From the NCBI GenBank assembly GCA_026874595.1, contig CM049306.1:99627642-99691641 (forward strand): a stretch of DNA of 64,000 nt, in the 5' to 3' direction. Below, in pieces: positions 23,419-35,719 of the stretch. The notes beneath the pieces are model-generated. The model worked only from the letters and a program-made list of their open reading frames with translations. It was not told the origin of the DNA and searched no databases. Position numbers and translations under genes: made by a program. The stretch comes from Sipunculus nudus. Lineage: Eukaryota; Annelida; Sipuncula; Golfingiida; Sipunculidae. Each line of letters begins with the position of its first letter. Position 1 is the first letter of the stretch.

Positions 23419-24959
23419 TTATAGATAAAAAAAATGATATGCACTATTTCAGATTGAAGTTGTGTTCAATTGATATACTATTTCATTGAAGATATATTAA
23501 ATTATTTGGGCCTGTAGTGATTGCACAGGGCAAGTTCAGACCTTATATGAGAACAAGTTCTGGGTCCTGGTTATGCCTATTTGAAGTCTCCTTAGTGAGA
23601 CAATCTTCAAAGTCCAACTATTTATTGGACACTTGTGATGACTTTCTGACCCTGTGTTCACAAGACCATGAAAATAGTTTTACAGGAGCCTCCTAGTTTG
23701 TAAAAGTGCTTACAATGGTAAATTGTGATATTATATGTGTGTTGGTGTCATCATTCATAGATGATATAAATGTCATGCATGACTAGGTCTCTGTGTCCAT
23801 CCCCCAGGAAGAATATCTGTAATTATCTCCAGTGATGCGATAGGTTTATAGTCAAGCTCATAGTGAAGAATGCACTGTGGGTAGTCCATGGCATCCCAGG
23901 ATAGTTGGCCTCTGACTCCTTCACTGCAGATTTTACAACTGATCCCTTGCATTTAGTCAAGTAGTGGTGATCTTGCCTGATTGTTAACAAGAGATACAGG
24001 CCAAAGTGTGGTTTACTGTAACATAAGTGTGAATAAAAACTGTTCATAGAGTTATATTGTAGGACTATTGCCTGAATTGGCAGGTTTCAACCCCAAGTAA
24101 TTATTGATACAGTAGAAATACTTTATACCAAGGAGTGTATTAACTCTTAGATATATCATCAGAATATACCAGGGAGCAAGCAGAAGAATCCTGTTTATCA
24201 TGTACGATGACAAGATCACCATTATAAACTTAGGTTTTAAATTATAAAATCCTGGTAAAGATTTTCTTGTGGATCTGGTTTTTTTTCATTGAACCATTTG
24301 AACATATATATAATATAAAAACATATTTATCAGTATCCATTTGTTATATTTTTTAATGTCAGCTAATCAGTTAAGATCTAAAGCAGATATATATATATAT
24401 ATTTTTATCTGTGTTCATGTATGGTTTTCTTTTGTTCAGTGATACCTGATAATTTTGGCTTCTCAAACAGGCTTGTCATAAAAATAATTGTGCCATGACA
24501 CTAAAAAAGTAATAACAGAGTGTAAACAGACCAGTATGAAATTCATTAAAGTTCATTACTGGGTAGCCTACTTTCATTCAAGCCTTGTAGCATCTTGAAT
24601 TTAATAATGTAATTTGAATGGCTGCTTTTACCATTTATTTATACGGTGATATTTCTTGGAATATTGCAACTGCCAGGAGAGTGTGTGTTCATCCATGTTT
24701 GTCTGTTAGTGTTTGTGTTTGTTCACAACATAACTCACACAGTCTTGAAAGGAATCTCATGACATTTTCAGTGGATTTTGGAAATGGGCCAATGAAGAAT
24801 TGATAAGATTTTGGTGTGAATCAGGCACATGATCTGGATTCAGGAATGTTGTCAGGAATATTCACAAATGTAATGTCACTTGTGCATGAATAAACCTGGG
24901 AATAATTGGCCGAATAAGTGAATGCAAATACAGATTTTGGGAGCATAGTAAAATAGGGA

Positions 24960-25001
24960 CCCCCCCCCCCCCCCCGCCCCACACACACACACACACACAT
25001 A
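24960..25001. repeat. Poly-C run joined to (AC)n
   Basis: Fifteen or so C, one G, four C, then about ten AC dinucleotides. Confidence 0.95.
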
Positions 25002-25047
25002 TGGCAGAGGTGTGATTGAGATCTGAGATTGCAGATTTGTAGTAAAT

Positions 25048-25215
25048 AGACTGGTTCCTTGTAGAATGCAGCCTACTATAATACCAGCCTTTTAGCATCT
25101 CAGTTATAATAAATTTTTCTATTTATTCATTAATCATTATATTTTGCAGTTATTAACAGACTGGTGTTCTTTTCAGAATGCGGCCTACTTTAATACCAGC
25201 CCTCCAGCATCTGGG
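25048..25215. repeat. Two-copy tandem duplication, 110-bp period
   Basis: AGACTGGT at 25048 and 25158 each precede 'AGAATGCRGCCTACT', 'TAATACCAGCC' and 'AGCATCT'. The copies are diverged, so the event is not recent. Confidence 0.65.
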
Positions 25216-26394
25216 TTTTTAGGTCCTGCAACTGTGAAAAAGTGAAACCTCACTTTTCGATTGGTAAGTTGTATTTCATATACATATTATTACTATTTGA
25301 TCAGTACAAAGATACAAATAGCAGAATTCTTCCATATAGGGATTCAGGTAAATAAAGCACTTTCACTCTGTGAAACCACCTGAATGAGTTTCTTTGTGTG
25401 AATACCTATTTATAAATATATAAAAGACTGTGTATATGGTCTAGATATCTGTACTTACACATGGGTACTGGATGCCTGAATTTCGCAATGGTGGCGTATA
25501 ACAGTGGCAGATTCCTCTCCTGTCACTGGTGTCCATAATTGAATAATGATAAATTATATTTACTGGGACTTCAAAGATGAAACTTCTATAGACTAATAAA
25601 TCATTTATAAGATATAACAACTTTAATATAACCTGATAATGTTACTAATTTGGGACTGTTCCCTTTTGTTTTTCTTTCCTTTATGGTGGTTTACTCCATA
25701 CACTCATCATCAGTAAAGCTGTCTGTTGGTTATATGCACAAATAAAGCATGTACAAGGCCAGTCTTAAAAAATTCTGTTTGGGGTTTCACTCACCCAAAA
25801 AAATCCATAAGAATTTTTTTTAAAGAAAATTTTCATGTGTTTTTATTGGCGTCTAATCAATGTTTTCTGAATCTGGTACCAGGATCATATTCAAGAAAAT
25901 AAAGAGAAACATTTGAAATTAAAGATTTATTTGAAAGATATACACGTGTGGTCATTTAATTGGGCAATTTCTACTGCCAAACACCAACAAATACTGACAA
26001 AAAATGCAAAAAAAAGCCAAATAATGCTAAAACACTGCCAAACAATGTAACAGCCTCGTGAATATAAAACCGACCACAGTAAGCTATTCATCAAGGTCCA
26101 GATCTTTTATCTTGTATAGACCAGACCTTGAAATAAACACTAGTTTATGGCCTTCTCCTCTCATGTGTATCCTTCTGAAACAGGTAATGACATCATTGCT
26201 GTGAAAAGTATCAGATATATTTTTTGCCATATATGTTGAATTGTCTTCCTGACATACAAGTGTACACATACTGTTGGTTTGCAAAACAAAACACCTGTGA
26301 TAGTTAAGCATGACCTGGGTAACAGTCATGGACCAATAAATCAACATGGTGGTGACATGATAAAAACAGGAAGGCAGACCTGTAGGTCTTTATT

Positions 26395-28027
26395 GATACA
26401 AGAACCTTAAGAGCTATAGCAATCACTCTGTCGGTCAACTGTCGGTTAACAAGGCACAAATCGTAACCACTGGACCTAGAATCTACAAACTTTACATCCA
26501 GAGAGGTCCATGAAAAAATCTCCTTGGAAACCTGGAATTAGGTCTCTGTTACCCATATTCTTCAAGCTCTTGGGCTCCGAAGTACCCCCCAGAATAATGA
26601 AAAATTTGATACAAAAGCTCAAATATCTGAACAACTAATGCATTGATCACCATGATTCTATGCATGGATATTGATCATGGAGTGTTTCATCAGTTTCTGC
26701 AGACTGGTGGTGCCACCTATATTTTTTCGAATTTAAACTTTTTTTTTCTCTATTTTGAGACCTTAAAAGATGCAGTCATCTGTTAATAGGGCACAAATTG
26801 TAATGACTAGATCTAGAATCTTCTTTCTTGACATCAAGAGAGGTCCATGAAAAGTCTTCATGGAAACCTGGAATTAGGTCTTTGTCACCCATATTCTTCC
26901 AGCTACCAGCTATGGGGCTCCTAAGTACCCCCTCAGAATAATGAAAAATTTGATACAAAAGCTGAAATATCTGAACAACTAATGCATTGATCACCATGAT
27001 TCTATGCATGGATATTGATCATGGAGTGTTTCATCAGTTTCTGCAGACTGGTGGCACCACCTATATTTTTTCGAATTTAAACTTTTCTTTTCTCTATTTT
27101 GAGACCTTAAAAGATGTAGTCATCTGTTAATAGGGCACAAATTGTAATGACTAGATCTAGAATCTTCTTTCTTGACATCAAGAAAGGTCCATGAAAAGTC
27201 TTCATGGAAACCTGGAATAAGGTCTTTGTCACCCATATTCTTCCAGCTACCAGCTATGGGGCTCCGAAGTACCCCAAAGAATAATGAAAAATTTGATACA
27301 AAAGCTCAAGTATCTGAACAACTAATGCATTGATCACCATGATTCTTTGCATGGATATTAATCATGGAGTGTTTAATCAGATTCTGACTGGTGGCGCCAC
27401 CTATATTTTTTCGAATTTAAACTTTTTTTTCCTCTATTTTGAGACCTTCAAAAGATGCAGTCATCTGTAAATAGGGCACAAATTGTAATGACTAGATCTA
27501 GAATCTTCTTTCTTGACATTCTGGGAGGCCCATGAAAAGTCTCCTTGGAAACCTGAAATAAGGTCACTGTCACCCATATTGTCCGAGCTATGGGGCAAAG
27601 AAGTACCCCCAGGTTATTTGAAAATTTGATACCAAAGTAGGGCACAAATCATAACCATGGGGCCCAGGATCTTCTAACTTGACATCCTGAGAGTTCCTAA
27701 AAAGTTCTCCCCCAGAAACCTGAAATTGGGTAACAGTGACCTATGTTCTCAGAGTATTGGGGTATGTTTGAGAACCCCAGAAATAATGCAAAATACACAC
27801 AAATTGCCAGATTCCTCATGAGAGGCTGGTTGGATTGTCATCAGATTTGTTGTGCTTATGGGTCTTGATGAACTTATCTAATATGCATGAACATGGTAAT
27901 ATTTATATGATAATATTAATGAATATGATAATATGCATGATGCCACCTATCTTAAATGGTTGTCTGTGCAAGGACATATTATCAACAAGTCAGTCAGCTG
28001 AGCATCATGACCCATGGGTCACTTGTT
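26395..28027 (+). mobile_element. Family 2 element, plus orientation
   Basis: It starts AAGAGCTATAGCAATCACTC and ends CAGCTGAGCATCATGACCCA with a TGACCCATGGGTCA hairpin and CTTGTT. The interior holds four tandem units of about 345 bp: GTTAACAGGGCACAAAT-like start, a GGAAACCTGGAATTAGGT block, and GGTGGCGCCACC or a variant (26706, 27050, 27390), followed by ATTTTTTCGAA. Frames inside have no coding support. Confidence 0.75.
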
Positions 28028-30257
28028 CCTACATGATTTTATTTACCATAAGTTGGACATAAGTTTGGAAGGTGCTTCATTTGTTTGAAGTAATCCATAC
28101 AATCAGTCACAAGATGTAACAGTGTAATATACAGGCAGTCATATCCCTGTGAGTGTGGTTAATGCTGGTGGCTGTGACTTTCAATAATGGTATTACAAAT
28201 ATGTAACCATGTTACAGGAGTGTGGCATTGAATGTTAATGTTACAGAAACTGTGTTTAACTCATAGCAGAGTTCACCACTTGCCCCTGTTACCAGAATTT
28301 ACACTGTAGTTCTATGACCGTATATTGTACAATTTATTTTACAAATGTATAACCGTTTGAGCAGACAATTGAAGTTATGGTAGTGATGTGCATTTAAATT
28401 TGTTTCAAGGAAAGTAGTCCTTGGTATCAGGTACAGGTGTCCCTTTTCTTGAGCTTTAAACAGAAATGATCATATAAACCAGGAAGTCAACAATACTTGC
28501 AGGGTTAACTTTTGTACATAATATTATATCTAACTATCACTTGTGCAACATGAATTTTTACTTGACCCAAAGCAGTCACCACAGACACAAACACACAGTA
28601 TTTTCCACATGATTGTGTATGTTTCATGTTTTTTTTACTGTCAGACATCAAACATGATGAATCTTTTGTTTGTTAATGAAATTTTTCTTCAGTATTTGTA
28701 CAAATAAAATGTACAGGAAATTAAAGATAAAGATTTATTATCAATATGATTTTCATTTCTGTAAGAAAGAAAATGGCTAACTGAAGATTAGTTTAGATCA
28801 AAGCCTTTGGGTAAAGGTTCATGATGAACCCACTTGGAGCCAGTATTGGTTGCCCTACCATCATTTTTAGAACTTCTGTTTGCCAAGGGCAAGAGGTTAA
28901 CTGTGAATTTTGAGTCATGATTTGGTTCACACTTAGAATATGATCATGTCAATAAATTCTGATACAAAGACATAGACTTGTGGTTGAGCTAATGGATGCT
29001 GTGGCTGCAGCTCCGTGGTTTGATCTCTGACATTGCCTGAAAGACAAAATGATGAAACGAGAGAGCCTCAGAAATTTTTCAATTTGAGATTATGACTTCA
29101 GGATTTTCCTGAGCTTCGAATAAAACCAAAAATCAAAAGACTTTTTGTGATTTGTGTACCCCTTCTCATGGCATGGTTACATTCAATGAACCTTGCCACA
29201 AATATACAATGGACCTTTCCTTGTTTAAAAAACAAATTTTTTCTGTTCCAACTATATGACTATCAAGTATAACCCCTCCGTTAGTTTTAATGTTTTGACC
29301 TTTGTGGTTTGTTGGTTGATTGCTATTTAGCTGACTCGTCTGTTAAGAATTTTACTCAATTGATACTAAAGAAACAATTCATAAGTTATGGAGGTTACCT
29401 GGATTTCCATGACATGATTTTATAGAGGATTCTTTACCTTTGATCATAGCACTTTGTTTATCTCGGCTGAGTGCCAGAGCTATTCTTTGGTATTAGGGGC
29501 CATCATAATTTAAGTGAGCAGAGTTCGTCAGTGATCCTGGCAGAGGTATATATTGGGTTTCTGACAGTGTTTACGTAAATTTTTATGTTACAGTTATTAT
29601 CCGGTGGGTTCAACCTAAGCTCCTTCAGCTTCTCTCTGCAGAAGCATATTTTCACCTTGTCATGGGCAGATGTTTCTGATTACAAGATCAAGGTCTTAAG
29701 TATTGATCATAACTTGTTGTGATACCAACAGCTCCTCTAATGTTGATCAGAGTGAGTAATTGAACTAAGCTTCATAAAATGAAATGATACTACTAAGATT
29801 TAATCAGCAGTCAGCAATGCTGTGTCTGTCTTTGAACAGCCTGTAATCAGGACAATATTGGTTCATCATGCAACATTTTCACGCATGTGCTGTCCTTCGA
29901 TATGTACCATTGATCAGTCAGTAAATCTTTCCTTTCATGGAGAATCCTTACACACTTTACCCAGCGGGTATACACTTCAGTAGCTCTATATCTTCTTAGT
30001 TTTAAACAATGTTTCCTTTTGCATGGTTTGCTGGGTTTCACCCCAGGTGGTGGCACAGTGACAAGAACTGTAATCATTGAGAGCAGGGTATCAAATTATG
30101 CAAGTTTTAAGCCGGGAATACCAGCTCTCATCGGTTTGATTACAAGAGTGCAGGAGAATCTCAGATTTCTTTATAAGCATGATGATAAAAAGGGAAGTTA
30201 TCAACCTAGCTTGACATTTTATAGTGTGCACTGACATCACATTCAACTGAATGTTAT
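28028..30257. other. AT-rich DNA between elements
   Basis: No gene is supported. A tRNA-like SINE remnant lies near 28979-29045, with A-box-like TGGTTGAGCTAATGG and B-box-like TGGTTTGATCTC. Nothing else is recognised. Confidence 0.4.
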
Positions 30258-33200
30258 CAGCTCAGCTGACTATTAGTCATCCGGGCATCCGGCTGGCTGT
30301 CCACCCTTTAACAGGGCACATTTTGAAACTGTTGGACTTACAATTCCAAAATTTTGCATACTGTTAGATGTCTCAAAATCTCGTTCCATTCCAAATATTG
30401 GGTCACTAGGACTTTGTTCCTTCCTCCATTTTCCATAAAAAAGCCATTGTTACACTTCAAGACTGCCTGATATCAAAACCACTGATCTGTTTTTGATCAT
30501 GTTTAGTGTTTATATTCTTCCATACATTTTCCATGAACACACAAAAAATTAGGTCAATATTTCATATTGTGTTGAAATTATGGGCCCAAATATAATGCAG
30601 ATAAAAAGAAAAAAAGGATATATACTCACTCACTTAACATGAGAATTGCTGAAGCTGGAGACTTTTTTTCAGGGATATAACTTGATTTAATAAGATTTAA
30701 TTGTTTGACCAAAATTAGATCTGAATTTTGCAAATTGTACAAGTTATTAGCATAAATAAAAAATCAATACCTTAAATTCTGTCCAATTTTGGCAATGGCA
30801 CGTTTTTTCCCAGTAAGTACAGTTGATTTAATTTTCACAGCATATATACATAAGGATTTAATCTTTTAAAGTTTGGAATTTCAAAGGAATTGATTGGAAA
30901 GCATTGCTTTTATTTAAAGGGGCCCAATCACCTGTCTGACCTTTATAATTTAAAGGTAATCCCATGGGGCTTTTATAAAAACAGGCCAGAAAACGTGGAT
31001 ATCACCGCACACAGGGTGTTTGTTTTGTTTATATCAATATGTTTATAATATATGGGGGCCCGTCAAATTAATCAAAACAAACTCAACAAAGGCATTTGGA
31101 AGCAAGTCAGATAAGCCAAGGCTTTGCAAATGGCGTTTTGGAACAAGTGACCTTTCTACCTTCACAAATATGTGACCTACCTCCTTAGGTTACATGTTTT
31201 TCCCGTTTGTCAACATTCCAGTGTTTACAAACATGTTTTTGATAAGAAGTTTTCATAACCAAAATTACCATTATATCATTAATATATACACAGAGGAAGC
31301 CAGTATATCACATAAATTCTTTTTCAAAAGGTAGGTGAATGTGTACCTTTTAAGTTTTCATACACCATGTCAAGTGTTGTTTACATCTAGCCAACCTGGT
31401 AGTACAGACTTCACTTGTGTTATGTAACCTATTGCAGGCAGCTTGCCTTGGCTCAGCTTGGCCACTACTAGCAAGTTTCCCCTCTGCCCCGCGCTCCCCC
31501 CCCCCCCCAGATGGTGCATTAACTAGATGAAAGCTATAATTTTCTGTGATTCAAGGAATAATCTTGAAGATGCCATGTTGTGGCATTATTTTGTTTTAAA
31601 TTCAGTTTAAACATTTGTGATTTAAAAATAATAAAATATATGTGTATGCATGATATGACCCTATATGAGCTACACTCTGGATAAACAATGATTGTAGCTT
31701 AGAATTCTGATATTTGTATCCTCCAAAATGAAGTTTTACGGATACTATGTTTTTGACCGGATTCTGCTGCTGCTGCGTTCGTTTCCGGAGAACTCCTCTG
31801 AGACTTCTGGACAGATTTTTTTTTAAAACTTACACCAATTATGGGGTCACATGTGAACTGGTGCCTAACCAATTGGCGTTGACCTCTGACCTTTCATCTC
31901 TGCCCAGCGTCCATTTGTGTGTCAAGGTTCCACACATAAACCCACATATCTCAGGAACCATTTGACCAATCAGGAAAAAAAATTTTGTACAAATGCAGCC
32001 CTTGGTTAGCTTTTTAACATGCACTAAAAATGGTGGCGCCACCTGCAGCCATTTTTGCATAGCATCCATCTGTTTTTCTGCTGTGGGATAAAATCACTCA
32101 TATCTCGTCAGTGGTTTGACATATCTGCCTAAAACTTTGCAGGTTTATACATCCTGGACAGCTCTCTTGATTTTATGACAGGTGGCACCACCTACATTCT
32201 AGTTTACGCTGCAGACATCCAAGCTCATATTTCGGTAACCGTTTGACCGATTGGGCCAAAATTTTGCATGTGTATGGATCTCACATAGTTCTTTATCATA
32301 TGCAAAATTGATGGCGCCACCTGCAACCATTTTTGCACAGCATCCGTCTGTTTGTCTGCCATGGGATAAAATCACTCATATCTTGGCAGTGGTTTGACAG
32401 ATCTGCCTAAAATTTTGCAGGTTTATACATCCTAGACAGCTGTCTTGATTTTATGATAGGTGGCGCCACCTTCATTCTAGTTTACACTGCAGACATCCAA
32501 GCTCATATCTCTGGAACTGTTTGACCTATTGGGCTAAAGTTTTACATGTGTACAGATCTCACATAGCTCTTTATCATACGCAAAACTGGTGGCACCACCT
32601 GCAACCATTTTTTTGCACAGCATCCGTCCGTTTGTCTGCCACAGGCTAAAATCACTCATATACATGTAGTGGTTTGACTTATCTGCCTTAAATTTTGCAT
32701 ATGTAAATACAACTTGGACAGCTTTCTGGATTTTGTGGTAGGTGGCGCAACCTACATACATATTTAGGCTGCAGACATCCATGCTAATATGCAAAAATTG
32801 ACTCTATTTCCCCTTGCCACTCAATCAATGCCTCACTATACCCATTCCACTCTGATTTTGGCGGATACACTTAGTCGCTTGTCGACTACCCGTATTCTAG
32901 TTTAACTTATGTTTTCAGATTTTTTATTACAAATTTATAAAACTTGTCAATAAAAAAAAATGAATCTGATAAAACTATCGATGGAAAAAGGGATATGCTA
33001 AAAAATAGGCTTTAATATAAACTTAAATGCATTATTCCCTTGAAAGTGAAATAAAGGTATTAGTCCCTTCTGTCCACTTGCCTGTCCTTTTGAAAATTTT
33101 TCACATGCATCACAGTATCTCAAAACTTTACTGTTTTTCTTCATGACAGTCTTGTCAGAGTTTAAGTTTTGCAATCATAATTTTGAACTTTACTATAACC

Positions 33201-33338
33201 AAGTAGAAGGGCCCCATTCCTCTTAGCTTCTCATATGCTTATATATATATAAAACATTACAACAGATTATTTTGCATATTTTGCATTTGCAAAAATTTCA
33301 AACTTCAGCTAAGCGCTGTGACCCATGGGTCCCTTGTT
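30258..33338 (+). mobile_element. Family 2b element, interrupted by a family 1 element
   Basis: The 5' part CAGCTCAGCTGACTATTAGT plus ACAGGGCACATTTTGAAACT matches the start of the 57.2-kb copy. CAGCTAAGCGCTGTGACCCA, GGGTCCCTTGTT ends the element at 33338, like the end at 59386. A complete family 1 element (31715-32900) sits between, so it probably inserted into this one. The nesting is inferred from the ordering of ends. Confidence 0.5.
31715..32900 (+). mobile_element. Family 1 element, plus orientation, full-length
   Basis: It starts TGTATCCTCCAAAATGAAGT with a matching GGATAC arm, forming a 5' hairpin. The interior has tandem GGTGGCGCCACC units. The 3' end has TTTTGGCGGATACA, an inverted match to the start, then TAGTCG..CGACTA hairpin and CTAG at 32897-32900, followed by TTTA. 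No transposase or helicase is encoded. Confidence 0.8.
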
Positions 33339-35349
33339 TTTATAAATGTGCTTGTTAGAATTACTTGCACTATACCCTTAATTCTGACATGTGATTTGGG
33401 ACATCCAGGTTTTAGTCTGTGCACAAGGACAGGAACAATGAACGGTTAAGAAATCTTTCTAAGATCATGGTTTTCTAAGGGCCCAGAATCATGATGGGAG
33501 AGTACTCTGAGGATAGTCTAAAGATGTAAATCTGTCTTTGAGAGAGTTTGGTCTGTATCTTATATAAGTAAAATTTGGAGGGACACACTGGGGATGACCA
33601 CACGCTCATCTGTAAATTATATTTGGATATAGGTCAGGAGTCAGGCCACCTTTACATGTTGTTAATATGAATCAGGTTCTCTCTAGTTACTGCTAGACAT
33701 TGCTATTTTTTTTTATTTCCCCCCTAAATCCTGCTTCATCAAACCCAGGTGTTTTGTCATTTTAAATCTCAAAATATCAGCTGTTTTGCTCATTTTCTTT
33801 TAGGATGGGGTTGCTGCAAATACCTCCCGCAACCATCTCAAGTAGATTTGCAAAGTTGTAGAAATTTTCTACAAGGAAATTTCCTAAATGTGCTAGAGTT
33901 TAATCTAAGAGTGGCAGTTAAATTGTGTCATATAAGATCATTTTTCCATATTTATACATCACAGGGGAGTATTTTAAGAAAGGAGATCTTATATATTTTT
34001 CATTCTGGACAAATAAATCAATCACAAATAATCTTACTGCTCACATAAAAGTTTGAATGTCAACTATAAACAATTCTTTCATGACCACTTTCCATTGGAT
34101 GCAGGCCTTGTAAGGAATTCATCAGAAATCCCAAGTGGGTCAGGTTAGATTGCTTTGTATGGGTGCAACTGTCCATGGTTAGACCTTGGTATACGCTGTA
34201 CAGTACGCTGTACAAAAGCCTTCAGTTCATTCATCCCACTCAAGGGCAGGGGCTCACACTTGAGTGTTGCATCAGCTTGGCAGTGAACCAACTGTTGAAG
34301 CTTTTTGGTTCAATATTAACTTAACTTTGCGGCATTGTCCTACAATACACAGGCTGAAAAAAAACCCCAGAAAAATGCTCAGTGGATAATTCTGCATGAT
34401 GTTGGTATTTATTTACTATTAATGAAGGTTTTAGTCTTTTATATATATATGCTCTTTAATAATGTCTCAGTATAATGTTTGACCAACATTCTTTTCCTTT
34501 TAATTAAAATTAAACAGAAATAGATTCAGTGCAGTGAGGCTTTAGGCAGTGAGAGGAAACATCGCTCCAGTTCTGATATCCCGTGTCAGCTTACAGTTGA
34601 TTTGTCCTCAGCATCCACCAGTTTTTTTTTGGTTGCCATAGTTACCTGTGATGGTTGCCACACCCTCTTTGTCTTGTCTGTATTTTCATTTGGTCTGGAT
34701 ACAGTGGTTTGTGTAGTCTGATTATTCTGACTTTGATTTATTTTCACCCATGATTACTTTATCCTATTACCGGTAGATTAAGCTTTTTGGTTTTCCTGTC
34801 TGATAAATTATAATGTTGTTTGTTTACCTGGGAGGGAAGCAGGAGTTCAGCTTGTTGATAGTAGATACCAGTAGCTCTATAATTAGTGAATCTAGGGGCA
34901 GTGTAGATAGGGATAGCTCTATAATTAGTGACTCCTGTATAATACCATCTGGGCCTGGAATACTGTGAATATGGCCAGGGTGGAGAAGTTATCAGTGCAT
35001 CCAGATACTGCTGGGCATAGGTACACTCAAGCATTATATCTTTGCCATCCATTGCATTTGTTGGTGATCTTTTAAAGCAAACAGTGAGGCCCCCCCTAAA
35101 TATTAAAATTTTCTGACCCATGTGTGTTTGCAATGTACATACTGCTATACACACATTCTTCACTGGAAATATCTGGATATTTTTTACAGGTGAAAACTGA
35201 TATTTAACACTCATTTGAGAGTCACAAAAATCAAACATTTTAAACAAGTTTGGACTTTATTGGTACAAATATTTGTGTTTGTTCATATTGTTCACTTGTT
35301 ATTATGTCTCCTGATTATCCTTTACTACCTTTTTGATTGTAAAACAATA
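33339..35349. other. AT-rich DNA; one possible exon
   Basis: Apart from the possible orphan exon at 34.8-35.1 kb, only chance frames and short AT runs are seen. Confidence 0.4.
34820..35090 (-). CDS. Possible orphan coding exon, Tyr/Pro-rich
   Basis: A minus-strand open frame spans 35247-34759. Its most protein-like part starts near Met (MDGKDIMLECTYAQQYLDAL) and runs through a Tyr/Pro/Arg-rich stretch (SPPWPYSQYSRPRWYYTG) to QAELLLPSQ, immediately followed by a good donor GTAAAC. An acceptor-like ATATTTAG lies near 35099. The length is notable in this AT-rich DNA, but I recognise no family and no partner exon. Two internal copies of TCTATAATTAGTGA create the repeated TNYRA peptide. It could equally be chance. 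Confidence 0.25.
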
Positions 35350-35357
35350 CTCTAGTG

Positions 35358-35711
35358 CAGGGTATGAATTAGGCTAAAAAATTAACATGCTCAGGTGCAC
35401 CCTTGCAACAAAATGGACCTAAAGATTTCAACATGCACCTTGTAATAGTGAGAAATCTGCTTGACACCTGAGTGTCCATCATGAAGGGATGTTTCTCAAG
35501 ATGATCAATGCATGATTAGATAATTCAAAGCCAATGGATGTGAATTTTTCTGTTGATATTATTACAAAAAAATAAGTTACTGCACATACATTTCTTCATT
35601 TGTTTTAAATTATATTACTTGCACAGAGTGCACCCTAGGTACAATTTCTACCTGCACAAAAGAAAATGTACATGCAAACTTGCATGTGTGCACCCGCTAT
35701 TTTGCACCCTG
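35358..35711. mobile_element. hAT-type MITE with exact 8-bp target duplication
   Basis: CTCTAGTG occurs at 35350-35357 and again at 35712-35719, flanking a 354-bp element that starts CAGGGTATGAAT and ends TTTTGCACCCTG. Eight-base duplications and CAGGGT..ACCCTG-like ends are hAT hallmarks. It encodes nothing. The perfect duplication suggests a fairly recent insertion. Confidence 0.88.
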
Positions 35712-35719
35712 CTCTAGTG

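Larger units (their letters stand above)
20131..26394. other. Intergenic DNA or gene 2 intron, 20.1-26.4 kb
   Basis: AT-rich with no supported gene. It contains a TGTC-rich patch (about 22067-22100), a pogo-like right end (GAGGTTCCATTG then TA, to 22522), poly-G at 23105-23118, a long TA run, a C/AC run and a 110-bp duplication. A B-box-like GCAGGTTTCAACCCC lies near 24080. Confidence 0.4.

Noticed and set aside
23224-23424. 66-codon frame rich in Ile-Tyr
   Set aside because: It runs through the TA microsatellite.
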